From: Chytriomyces cf. hyalinus JEL632
Taxonomy: Eukaryota > Chytridiomycota > Chytridiomycetes > Chytridiales > Chytriomycetaceae
Assembly: GCA_025435555.1 (NCBI GenBank)
Contig: JAIWWG010000008.1
Coordinates: 496,001-560,000 of the forward strand
Length of the DNA: 64,000 bases
Reading direction: 5' to 3'
The translations under genes were made by a program, and so were the position numbers. This document shows, one piece after another, positions 11,681-23,227 of this stretch (its first letter is position 1; every line of letters begins with the position of its first letter). Under the pieces are notes generated by a model that was not told the origin of the DNA, searched no databases, and was given only the letters and a program-made list of their open reading frames with translations.

Positions 11681-13767
11681 TCAGCCATCGTCCTGCTTTT
11701 CTATCCCAACATCACTCATTTTTCTCATTTCATGAACAACTGCCGCAACCGCATGACCCGTCTTGTTTCCCTCGATAATAGCCCCGTGGATATATCCTAA
11801 CAAATTCCAAAAAAAAAAAACGCGTCCATGAGAATCCAGCTATCTGCTCAACAAACTAAAAGAGTCAAAAGAAATTCACCAAAATACTGCTCAGAACACG
11901 CCTCGCCCGTGAACCAGAGCCTTGTTGCAACGGGCGCCTTCAAATCCGCATGCGTTGTCGCATCAAACCCAACATTCCAACTCGAATAGCTTCCACGCGT
12001 AAACGGATCTGTTAACCATCGCGACACGAAAATGCTCCTTGCTCGGGGAATCTCGGGTCCATACATGTCTCGAAGAACGTGCATCTACATTTTTACCGAC
12101 AATACAATGGATCGACATCAGCAGTACGCAAACAAGTGAAGACAAAAAAGTAAAAAAAAAGAAATCCATACTCACAACTTCATCCAAAACTTGATTGTCC
12201 GTCAACGCTTCGACACGCTCGCTTTCAAGCCCAGTGACTGTTGCCATCAAAATTGCGCTTTTTCCCGACCGTTCCCCAGCAGTGCCTCCAAAAGGTCCAT
12301 CATGGAGATACGCGTCCGCATTCAAATTCTGCCAAACAGGATAATTCACGCCACGACGGCGAGTTGTTGATTCCGTTAAAGATGCACCCCCCCACGCTCC
12401 ATACAATATAAACTGCTCCTTGTCCCAAAATTGCGTTTCAAACTCAACAAAAATCTTTGTATATGCAGGCATATGGAATGAATCCAGTGCGCGACGTTTC
12501 CAAGCGGGTAATTCGGCTTCAAACTTGACTTGGCCAAACTTTAACACACCTATAGAAAACGTAATGATTACATGCGACGCTGTGTATACAGATCCGTCAC
12601 TGCACGTGACAAAAACTTGACCGCTTTCATCCGGAAAATTTTGATGTCCGTCATTGTAATGATGGTTGTAGCTATTATGATGTGCATAATTGGCAGTGTT
12701 GTTGTCGCTCCAATGAACATGGGTTACTTGCTTTCCAAGGTGAAGACGGTCGCTACCGAACCCAATCCCAGCTTCCATCGCAGTTTCCTCAAGAATGGTT
12801 TTGAAACCGCGTTGGTCGGTGCTAAAGTAGTTTATGTCTCCGAAATCGGCAAAAGTGTGCCAAGGAGCTGCCCATTTCAAACTCGATGTTTCAGCATTCT
12901 CTGCTTCCTGGGACCAAAAATAACAAAAGGAATTAAGGAAGCGCAATTCAATGCGCACACTAATTGCCACCTAAAAACAAATCCTCTACCTTAAAGTCCC
13001 ACTTGAAGTACTCAATCACATCGTCCATGGCACTCATGCGGGTCCAATTCACAAAATCAAGTGCTTGGCGAACAGATATGTCAAACTTTGACCGGTTTCG
13101 ACGCTCTTCGGATTCATGCTGGACACGTTCAAAGGCTGCGTTAAACTCATCGCATCGCAGACTAAAGACCGTCCGGTTCAACGCTTGCTGGTAGCTTTCG
13201 CGGTAGATAACGTCCGAATAGTCTGATGTATGATGTTGTTTGTTTTTGTTGTTAATTACAGGGTTCATAATGTGGCTTGTGTGCGGCAACAAAAGAAATC
13301 ATTTTACTGCAAAGTGGCGCCACCAACGCAGCTTTCATTGCAAGCGGCAAAACAGGGTTCATCAAGGGTCCACCCGCCCCTTCAATCCAATTAGCGCCAG
13401 CTGTTTCCCCAATTAACGCGTTCGGCAAAAAAATTATAATCCAATTTAACACAGGAAAGACACACTTGCAAAAACCTTCAACAACGTATCCAGACCCACG
13501 TGGAAACTCGGCCGTCTTTACGCGCCCGCCAAGCGCATCCGTGCGTGCTTCGAGGATTGTCACGTCCACGCCGTGTTCGAGAAGCGCTTTGGCCGCGTGG
13601 ATGCCGCTTGCACCTGCCCCAAGGACAAGCACTTGGCTGTAAATTGCGTCAATGTTTGGAGGTTTTGCTTGCCAGATGTGCATTGTGTGTTTTGCTGGGG
13701 AAGTTCTTGTTGGGGCAAAGGGTGTCTCGCGGGAATTTGGGAGATTTTTTATTGTGGAAAAATGCAA
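11681..13767 (-). CDS. FAD-dependent polyamine oxidase-like amine oxidase
   Basis: Six exons (13767-13476, 13400-13260, 13222-12990, 12907-12176, 12084-11880, 11796-11681) give 572 aa, with phases agreeing at every junction. The family oxidises polyamines or related amines with FAD and releases H2O2. The N-terminus has the dinucleotide-binding fold (VLVLGAGASG at about 46-55, then an acidic ILEARTDALGGRV). Splicing creates the family motif EAGANWIEG. The C-terminal FAD-binding end reads WFTGEACSEQYFGYIHGA, as in plant and fungal polyamine oxidases. One intron is only 37 bp long. A histidine/asparagine-rich insertion (about 270-290) looks lineage-specific. There is no clear signal peptide and no PTS1, so the enzyme is probably cytosolic. 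The substrate cannot be told from sequence. Confidence 0.88.
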
Positions 13768-13916
13768 GGGGCAGCAAAGCTTCAGAAACTTGAAAGGATA
13801 ACAACTCTTTCATCCAGAACAGAACAAGAGAACGCTAGTGTAAAAAAAAAACCAAAAAAACCGAACAAAAAGACAGCAACTTTACAAAAACAGATAAAAA
13901 AAAAAAACAACCTTTT

Positions 13917-15348
13917 TCACACCAACAGCCTCAGAATCTTTCCTGCAACATCCGTCTCAACCACTTTCCTTACACCGTCCCCCAACACTCGCCCAATTTC
14001 AGCTTCAATCTCAACAACCACTTTCCAATCTCCTCGCCGCATAAGCGAGCACGAATTGAAAGCAACAGAATCCGAAACTGTCCGTTGTTTTACTACAACC
14101 GGTTGCCTCGTCGTCCGCCCATCTTGATGATTTTCTCGAATCGGTCGATTTGAAAAGGAATCCAGCGGCGCGTCAGATCGTCTCCTCAGATATCTCTTTA
14201 AAGCAGATCCAGACGTCTCTCCCATCCCTGCTACCTGATAAGGTGGTGGCGGTGGTGGTGTCGTCGAATCTCCGACATTTTCCGCCACGCTGTTGCCTCC
14301 CCAAACGTGATAAATACACACATTCATGGTTGCGCGCGCGGCTTGGATCACAGGGGTTCCAGAAACAGGGGTATCCGGTGCCGGTTTGACAAAACAAGCA
14401 ATGATGGATTCTACATCCGCGTCTAACGCGCGAAGTGCTTGTAATAGGGGTTCTTGCGTTGTCGTTGTTGTTGCGGCTGCTGAAGCTGAAGCTTTTCGAT
14501 ACCGTTTCGAATCTATGAATGGGTTCAAGCCTATTTGTTAGTTTCTCTTTTTCGCGCAGCATGAGCAATTGGTTGAGGGGTGTTACCTTTCGTTGCATTG
14601 TTTTTGCAATCAGAAGTATCATCCCCAGCACCAAACCCCACATCCAAAATACTACTTGCACGCCGGCCCCCAAATAGTTTCAAATTATTCGGATGCGCGC
14701 TCAACTCATGCTTCAAGTTTCCATACTCGTTCACAGCAGCAGGTGCATTAATTTTATCTGGAATCAGTAAATGTTTTCGAAGATGGATGGAATCGGATTG
14801 CCAATATAGTCCGTTCAGCTTTTTCAAGTCAGACATCTGTTTTTGTTTTGTTGTTGGTATGAACAAAGGGTTGTTTTAGATTTCAGTCGGATTCCAAGTT
14901 TTTGGTTGACGAGTTTCGGCAAGATTGCCGGTCAATCCCTTCCGCTGTCCCACGCAATACCATCAAATATCCAACCCTTCCTCTTGCAACAATCAACAAC
15001 TCAAGTAATGTATGACAAAAAACCTACCAAACATCCATACGCAATACAGATCCCCTCCAACGTATCGCCTTTAGAAACAATATGCCGCCTCCGACTCTGC
15101 TGCTGTTGTTGCTGTTGCACGCCACAAGAATGAGTAGTCCCCGCTGAAGTAGTTGTTGCAAATGAGCAAACAGATGAAACAGAGTCTCGCCGTGAAGTGG
15201 TCATGGCGGTGGCAGCAGCAGCAGCAGCATTGCCCCTCCAGACACTGGGCTTCGCAAGTTCAACGGCGGGTGGGGAGGACCGTTGCTGATGGTCCAAGGA
15301 CATGTCCGAGTCGCTGTCGCAGTCTTTAAACAGCGGGTGTTGCATCAT
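13917..15348 (-). CDS. Intracellular LysM-domain protein
   Basis: Three exons (15348-15028, 14836-14587, 14512-13917) give 388 aa. The LysM domain is split by the first intron. It reads HIVSKGDTLEGICIAYG before it and DLKKLNGLYWQSDSIHLRKH after it, then LLIP, which is the arrangement of eukaryotic LYSMD proteins rather than secreted chitin-binding effectors. There is no signal peptide. The N-terminus (MMQHPLFKDCDSDSDMSL) is acidic and then Ser/Ala-rich, with a glutamine run just before LysM. The C-terminal half is low complexity with a proline run. LYSMD relatives act inside the cell, some through V-ATPase or TLDc-type partners, but none of those domains is seen here. The start was chosen because the longer frame upstream lacks support. 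Confidence 0.82.
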
Positions 15349-15842
15349 CGTATAGTGTGTGCGGGTGATGGATGGAGATCCCTTTGATGATTTTCCGATG
15401 AATATGGAATGAAAACGCCTGCACACACACTCTCCCACACAAACATGAAACAAAAGCTTGCTATTTATGCAACAATACCATATGCTCCCCCAACCAACCA
15501 AAGCACATCGTATCCCTTGTGATGAAGACAACATGTTTGGTCGCGGGAACTGGACAACTTCACCCATCCCCGCAATCTCATGGCGTTGAACTCTATTTTC
15601 CTTTGACTTGAACAAGGCAGACATGGCTGCCATATGCTGTGATACATTCATACATTCGGCACAAGAACATCCACTACTACCGGCTGGATTCTGCCTGGAT
15701 CTCTCAAGTCAAGCAACACACACGTCATACAAATATTTTTTATGTGAAAGCCCAGCAAAGTTAAATTCAAATCCCACAGTCACCACACTACCCACACCAA
15801 CCCCACCCGCGAAAACTGATTCAAAAAATCAAGCTTTCTTGT
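15349..15842. other. Spacer between LysM gene and GOS1
   Basis: No gene was seen. It contains the LysM gene promoter side and the GOS1 3' end. Confidence 0.4.
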
Positions 15843-16886
15843 TCACCGCGCAATCGCCCAAATCAAAATAAACGCACACACGCCCAACACCCCAGCAACA
15901 ATCATTTGATCCCGTCGTTTCTTACTCGAGATTTTACCCACAAGGTTATTAATCGCAGGAAACCGTTCCAGCACTCCTCCAATACGACTGCGTGATTTCG
16001 CAAGGATTTGGCCTTGGCTGTCGAGTTGTTCGCGCGTTGTGTATGCTTGTCTGTTTATTTCGTTTTAGGGAATTGCCTGGCGGACTGTTATCAGATATGA
16101 TCTTTTTACTCAACTCCAAGACTGTGTCTGCAATTCCATGTGCGCGGTCAATGTTGTTTCGTTCGTTCAGCATCATGTCTGAGAACAAGTGAAAAGTCAA
16201 TGCTTGCGAAACAGCTGCAATAATAGATGGAAAAGGAAGGATAAGAGAAAAAGTACCATGTAGCCCCATTCCAGAGTTTCCGCTGCTACCGCCCCTATTT
16301 CCAATCCCTCCACTTAGCAGCTCAGCATGAGATCTTGAAGAAGCAGCATTTGCCTGTTTTGACAACAGCATAGTTAGATACCACACATCCTTCACGCATT
16401 GAATCAAAATCCGTTCATACCTTTGTTCGATTGAACTCCTTGGAATAGTCGTACAAAATCTCTCGATGCCTCTGTAGCACATGCATCATGCTAGGATTCG
16501 TCGGCATATGCTGATTGGGTGAGTCCAAGAATTCCGCCATTTGATTCGTTACTTTTGTGAGCTGTTTTGAGTGTGTGATGAGGGGGGAAGGATTCATAAA
16601 ATTTCATGGTTAACGACGTTTGCGCACCCTTCGTAGACAGTCTTCCAGATCTGATTCCATCTGTTCAGCCTGTGAGAAGGCAGGGAGGAGAGATGCCGCC
16701 TCTGTAGTGACTATATCAGCTGACATGTTATTGGGAGTATGGTGGGGGCGGGTGTTTACCCATGTTGATGCTGACGGAAGCGCCATCGCCGCTGCTGGAT
16801 GCGATGCATTTGGAGTAATTCGACAGCTTCAGTTCCACCTCGTTCTCGAGTTGTTTTGCCTGTCGTCGCACGCTTTCCCAGCTCAT
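15843..16886 (-). CDS. GOS1: Golgi Qb-SNARE GOS1/GOSR1
   Basis: Six short exons (16886-16760, 16719-16628, 16561-16421, 16353-16257, 16178-16115, 16050-15843) give 242 aa, the usual family size. GOS1/GS28 is a tail-anchored SNARE for ER-Golgi and intra-Golgi fusion. The N-terminus MSWESVRRQAKQLENEVE matches the family opening. The middle has MMHVLQRHREILYDYSKEF, a hallmark of GOSR1. The SNARE helix (about 170-215) is followed by a basic KKRRDQ and one C-terminal membrane anchor (VAGVLGVCAFILIWA). Introns are 40-95 bp and all phases close. Exon 5 could start at either of two AG sites in the same phase (16178 preferred, 16214 possible). The promoter is shared with a small gene on the opposite strand. 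Confidence 0.93.
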
Positions 16887-17044
16887 TGGGGTTTGGAAAG
16901 TATTTACGGATGTGTATTTTTAAACTCGAGTCAGTAAATATTTACAGTAAATATTCACTTGCGATCTCTGAGCGCCTCAATTCTCAAATTGCGCTTAAAT
17001 TCGGGGAAAACGCCCAAACACTGACATCAAAAAACTTGCACAAG

Positions 17045-17297
17045 ATGCTCCCACTCTTTAAGGTGAGAACCCGTTCTGTTCGTGTTGAGATTTCCGAGAT
17101 CCGCGTTGCACTTGTCGTGACTTGTTCCGGAGGGTTGTAAGCTGGTGTCCGAGTGTTCGCGACTCATTGTTGTAAGTTTAAACACGAGGCGCCTCAATCT
17201 TCAACTGTGGCAGTGCCTTGGAGTGGATCTTGTGTTTTCCTCTCTTCCCGTATCTCTTCATCCATCGCACGATCAAATCGTTTCTGACTGCACTACC

Positions 17298-17330
<33 letters not shown>

Positions 17331-17638
17331 AGTATACATCCTCCCGCGCAAGCCCGCTACCGCCGCCACGAAGCATGCTCGCATCCACATCTGCCAAAAA
17401 ACGCGATTCAAGCCCCCCCAACAAAGACATTGCAGAAAGCCTTGCCAAAATATCTCTCAAAACTCACAACTTTAACTCAAACTTACAACTCTTCCCGCCC
17501 ACGGCTGCACCCGCCAATGCACCCAAGCTAGCCGCGCAGTACTCGAGCGGAGGGACTGGCGATGGAAGTCTGCTCACGCGTGAACGCACTATGGAGATGT
17601 ACCGTTTGCACCCGAGCTCCACCGACATTTGGAAATGA
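17045..17638 (+). CDS. Small hypothetical protein, spliced across a poly-C tract
   Basis: A six-codon first exon (17045-17062, MLPLFK, donor gtgaga) joins in phase to 17333-17638. The acceptor AG follows directly after a run of 32 C. The product has 107 aa, is disordered, rich in Ser, Pro and Asn, and ends LHPSSTDIWK. Without the first exon an internal ATG at 17375 would give 87 aa. I recognise no family. It lies head to head with GOS1, about 160 bp away. Confidence 0.45.
17299..17330 (+). repeat. Homopolymer run of 32 C
   Basis: Uninterrupted C32, placed as the pyrimidine tract of a predicted 3' splice site (AG at 17331-17332). Confidence 0.9.
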
Positions 17639-17810
17639 AAATAATTGCACTATGCCACATCCCGTATTAATACGATATTCAAAATCATCCCCTGCCCTTT
17701 TTTATTTATGAAGTGCGCGCAAAAAATAATCTGATGAGTTTCTCCACATTTTTGTGCAATTGCAATAATTACTTCATCGGAGCTAAAAATAAAAACAAAA
17801 CCCATTAAAA

Positions 17811-20800
17811 ATGAGTTCCCGAACTCGTGCGCCTGTTCTGACGCCCGATGCCTTCTTTCCCGGCGAGAGGGATTCCAGCCGTCGAGCGTCCAGGCAGACT
17901 GAATCATCCATGCACCCACCCACATCCCAGAACACTGCCACAGTCCCACGAGGACCTGCCTTCAAACAGATCGTCGCCACTCTCGATGGTATACCTTCCC
18001 GGTTCTTTTTCATCAGATCCTTTGTTAATATCCATGGCTCTCTTTGTTTTATGCCCCGTGTTTTTTTTTACCTCCCCAGTCGTGCGAATTACGGATCGGA
18101 TTGTCGCCTGCGGTCTGCCCGGTTCAAATCCCTCCGACCGAAAAGCGCATCGAAATAACGTTGCAGATCTCGGCTTATTTCTCAGGGGAAGATATAAAGA
18201 CAGATTCATGGTCTGGAACTTGACGGGTGAAATAACACTTTTGTGCGTCTAAATCTTTCAACCCCCCCATTTAAATTGAAACTTTTCCCTACAAAAGGGG
18301 ATACCACGCAGGGTAGCTATGATACAGCCCCGTTAAATCATCAGGTGGTTTCATTCGGGATATCGAAAGCGTACCAGCTTTCGCTGAAAACTCTTTTTGA
18401 TATCGCGCGATCTATGCACGCATGGCTGTCACTGCATCCCGAAAATGTAGCTGTAGTCCATTGCACGAACGGAGTCGGCAGAACTGGAATTGCTATTGCC
18501 GCCTATCTCCGGTAAATTTTGCCTTCAAACTGATTTTTTCAGAATGCTCACTTATTAATATGAACATCACTTTTATCAGATACTCAGAAACCTTCAGCGA
18601 TGCCGCCACCGCATTCGAATATTTTGTCTCGCGCCGCACCCCCAACGACCAAGCATGGCCTTCCGTATCCCAACGCAGATATATCCAATACTTCAATAAT
18701 GCAATTCTCGTGAACGGTCTTTTGCCAACCCCATACCCACTGTTGCTTGATAGCATCGTCCTGAACACGATCCCTGATTTTGATGACAATGCCTCCTTCA
18801 GTGGTTCAAATGACGCAACGTGTCGTCCCGGAATCGAAATTTACCAAAACCGCAAACTCATTTACAGCCGTGTATACACTCGATACAAACCAAACGGACC
18901 CGTGATTGTCGATCTTGATACAGACACGGTCGTGTTTGAGTTTTCGGATTTGAATCTATCGGGTGCTTCTGCGCAGGGACTGTTGCTGGACAGGGACGTT
19001 CAGATTCGAATTTTCCATTGCGCGGATCCGGATGATGGTGTCAGTGAAGCGTCTCAGGTGGTCACGATGGTGAATTTTTCGTTTCATACGGGGTTCATGC
19101 CAGCTGGGTTTATTCGAGTTGCAGCACGTGATTTGGATTTGAGTCGGCGAGATGTAGAAGATGGACGTTTTGGCGCGGGTTTTAGCATGGATTTAGTTTT
19201 TGATGAGGTCCAAGGTGCAATGCGGATGAAGGAAGAGGAGAAGCCTGTTTCGTATGCGCGATGCTTGGATAAGAGTGTGAGCAAGTGTTTGGCGCGGTTG
19301 ATTAGCTATCATGTTGTGAAAGTGGACGAGCGTTTGATGAAGGGATTGGAAGGGATGGGTATTTCTCGGTTGCTGGGTAAGATTTGGTCAATTTTGTGTC
19401 TGCACCAATTGCACCTCTTTGCTAATTCAATTGCGCCTCGTTAGCTTGCATTGCGCTTCAAAAAACAAACAACGACATCAAAGCCGCATATGATTACTTC
19501 AAATCAACACTCTCCATCGAACAAGCCTCTCGACCGTCATCCGGGCTTTCCTCAACCGTTGCCACAACCCCATCTCAATCCTTGCGCGATTCTGCTACTA
19601 GCCCTACGCACAGCATGTCCAGCAGTGTTGCAAGCAACAACAGCAGCAATACTGGCAGGCGCCCACCTCCAACAGTTGCTGACCTTCGTCAACAAACACA
19701 AAATCGTGCAGCATCTTCAGGTGCAGCATCTGGTGCACCTCTCCCACCGCCAAACCAACCTTTACATCGTGACCGAAGCCCCAGCCAAAATTCATCGCAC
19801 AGACCCTTGCCATCTCAATTGGGCCGAAAAGCTTCCAACGCATCAAGCGATGGTGGCTTTTCCAGCGACACTAACTCAAATGTTCGGAGCAGTATTCAGC
19901 GTCTCGAGAATTTACTGCAAAAGAGCGCAGACTTTTCCATGAGCAGTGCCCAACCGTCACCTGCGCTTGGACCTCGAAGCAGCAGCCGAAGTCCAAAAGA
20001 ATCACGGCCAGCTCATTCATCCACAACAACAACAACGTCGCACCGATCTGAAGAAGACAAGGCAGCAGAGGAGCTTCTTCAACAATTGCGAGAACGCAAG
20101 AAAATGGCTGCTGCTGCCGCCAACTCCTCCACGCACCCGATTCCGTCCGATGAAAAGATTGAATTGGTCGGAACAACGAGTTCAGCAAGAACAAGCGGCG
20201 GCGCAGGAGCAGTTGCAGCCGCCACAGCCGCAGCAGCGCTGCAACCGCGAAGCGTCAGCCGCGAAGGACGAAGGGCCGAGTCATCCACTTCGCGCGCCGT
20301 TGTCCCACCCCCTCGAACAGACGCGTCACGTGACCGCCATCATCACCACCAACACTCTGAACCCTCTTCCACAAAACTTGCACCAACAGTCCCAGCAACA
20401 GACGAATACGACTATCTCGACATGTACTCGGAACTTGTTGAAGAAGAATTGAGTCCTGTGAGTCCAACACTGCAAGAATCGATTCCTGCCACTTCTATCC
20501 TTAAGCGCGTTCCTGAACGTACCACAACTGCGGCAGCGGTGGCGCCTAGACATCAGGCTTCTGCAGCGCCTGTTGCACAGGCACCACCCCCGGTTTTGAA
20601 AAAAGTGCCTTCTCGCGCTGGAGCATCTCCGGAAAGACAGAATGTAGCTATTTCTCGTCGCGATGTAAGCCCTGCACCACCCACTGCACCGCCACCGCCA
20701 CCGCCCCCCGTAATTGAACCGGAACCGGCTCCTCAAGAAAAAGAGCGAAGCAGCACTGCCACGTCTCTGACAAAATTGCGTGAGAGTGACACATCTCGAA

Positions 20801-22973
20801 AGAGTACCGTGTTGAAGAAGCGTCAGACCCTTCTGTGGAAAGATGTGGAAGGTGAAGCTGGAACGAAGGAGCCGGCAAATAAAAAGGCTGCGGCAGTTGG
20901 AAGGGATGGTAAGCAGGTGGAAGTGAAAAAGTTTGAAGGTTGGTGTTTTGTTGCGCTTAAATTTGTTGGTTCTTTTTTTTTTTTTTTCGCAACATTGTTA
21001 TTCATCATTCTTGTTTTGCCCGTTTCTTTGTAGAGCTGTTTTGTTTTGTTCCTGGGGCCAGCAAATCCGGACCCAAGCTTGTTCAAAAGTAAGCAACGAG
21101 GACGATAAAAAGGCGTTCATGCTCTAACCACCGCATGTTTCCAGGGCCCAATTCACAACACTCCTCGATTTCCGCCGTGCAAATGTCATTGCCATTGGCA
21201 TGAGCCGCTTCACCCGCCAAAACATCACAGGAACAGACTTGGCTGCATCCGTCACAAACCTCGACACCACCAAAGTCAACATTGACGACCTCGTCCAACT
21301 CAAGCAACTCATCCCAACCGAATCCGAAGCACGCATCCTAAACGAATACCACAACACCCCACGCCGCGCTGGCGCGTTACCCCTGGCTCCCGCAGAAACG
21401 TTCATGATTGATCTTATCAAGGCGGATCTGGATATCGGGCAACATGTGGAAGCGTTTTTGTTTTTATTGCAGTTGCCGCAGGAGGTGCGAGATATGAATT
21501 CGCAGTTGGATAGTATTAGTGCCATGTGTACGCAGCTTCAGACGAGTAGTGATTTGAAGGTTGTGTTGCGAACTGTGTATCAGCTGAGTCAGCTGTCGAA
21601 TGAGAATCTGGGGGCTGGAAATGCAAGCTTCCGGCCGTGGATGGGGAAGGAAGCGAAAGCGATTGGGTTCAAGATTGATGGGTTGGTGCGGCTGAAGGAT
21701 GTCAAAAGTGCGGATGGAAAATGGAGTCTGCTCAACTTTTTGGTGGATTTGGTGAACAGGAATCGGCCGGATGTGAGTTCTTTTTTTATTCAATATTTCT
21801 GATCAACTTATCATATTGCTGAACCTTGATTGTGCTCACTTTTTGCAGGTGCTCGACTTTACACTCAAATTCCATGCTTTGAAACAAATCCGCCAAATCG
21901 ATCTCCGCCAAATGATTGCGCAACTCTTTCATCTTGACAAGACGCTCAACCTGCTCAAAATTTACCAATACAAGAACGCGGACTTTGTTACAAAGCTGAA
22001 ACCGTTCGTGGAGGCCGCAAGCACATCTATTTCCGGCATCCGCGCTCGCTTTGACGTGTTTTCGCAAGCATGGCTCGAAACGGCACGCTACTTTGCCGAA
22101 GACCCTCAAGACTACATTCTCCTCCCTGAACTCTTTGAACAAGTGCGCGAGAACCCGGATCCAAACTACAACCTGAAATCAAAATATCAGCAGGCTGAGC
22201 TCGTGTCTGGCGACTACCGCAAACAAATGATGCATTTGTTTATTGCCATGCATGTCTTTTTGTTTGCGTTTGAAGACTGCGTGAAACAAAATCGGAGGAA
22301 AGTCGAAGAGGAAGCCAAGAAACTTGCACGCGAGGCTGGGGCTGCAGAAGAGCGGCGGCGACGAGAAGATGCACGTGCAATCAAAGAAGGAAGGGCAGTA
22401 CCAAATCGCGCGGGGGATGGAGAAAGTTCAGGTGGATATGTGCCCGAGTTTATGCAGAAAGCGGCAGCAGCAGCTGCGTCGTCATCATCCGCGCCACAAT
22501 CGGGTTCTGGCGCTTCTCCGACAAATGGAATGACCTCGCCTGTTGAATCCACCGCCTCCGAAACTTCAGAACAGACACTCGTAGGTGTCAACATGAAACC
22601 AAACAATGCCATGCGGAATCGCGCAAGCGTTATGCTTTTACAGCGCAAAGAACTGGAAGCACAAGAAATGCTGGAACGCTTTTCAGGCATGATTCAAGAC
22701 GCAACCGATTTAACAGACACGGAACTTCAACAGCAAGCTGAGAGTATGGAAGATGATGACGAGAATGGAATGCTTCGAGATGATTCTGGGAGCGATGCTG
22801 GACGATCTGCAGGTGACTTTGACGATGATCGAGGGTATGATAGTGGGAGCAATGCTGGAGGGAATCGCGATTCGTTTCAGTCTGTGGTTTCATCGTATCC
22901 TGCGGGAGGGGATGGGCGGGAGCAGTGCCAAGAGTGCTTCATGCCTCGAGATGAATGCTACTGCAATTGGTAG
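17811..22973 (+). CDS. PTEN-like phosphatase/C2/UBA/FH1-FH2 formin
   Basis: Eight exons (17811-17988, 18080-18226, 18298-18511, 18580-19376, 19445-20938, 21034-21088, 21145-21772, 21849-22973) give 1545 aa, and every junction keeps phase. Formins nucleate and elongate actin filaments through FH2. Order: disordered start; PTEN-like phosphatase (about 60-180) with complete Cx5R loop HCTNGVGRT at 163-171; PTEN-type C2 (about 200-400); a UBA-like segment (about 425-470, ALQKTNNDIKAAYDYFKS); a long Ser/Pro/Ala-rich linker; FH1 with PPPPPPP near 860; FH2 (about 940-1360, ELFCFVPGASKSG, then LLDFRRAN); a charged helix; and a tail ending in CQECFMPRDECYC. Plant class II formins share the PTEN-C2-FH1-FH2 plan and PTEN-formins exist elsewhere. 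The intact phosphatase loop and the inserted UBA-like segment are the notable parts. The C2/phosphatase unit probably binds phosphoinositides at membranes. Confidence 0.93.
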
Positions 22974-23227
22974 ATTCTTTGTTTAACCCGCGTTGTAGGG
23001 TGTGTGGTGGTGGGGGGTGGTTGTTGGGGTGTGTGTTGCAGGTGTTAGAAGAGAGCAGGGCAGTAAACGAAGAGAGTGCATTGTTTGCATTTACAATTTG
23101 GAATATGTAATCTTCCCCATGAGTTTGTTGTTTCCTCAGGTGGCACTTCGCATGTCCACGTGAAAATGGAAAAAATATTTAAAAAAGTGAACGCCAGATC
23201 CAACCAACATAAAAAACTCTTTCGAAA
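22974..23227. other. Spacer before the thiolase gene
   Basis: GT-rich 254-bp spacer. No gene was seen. Confidence 0.5.
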
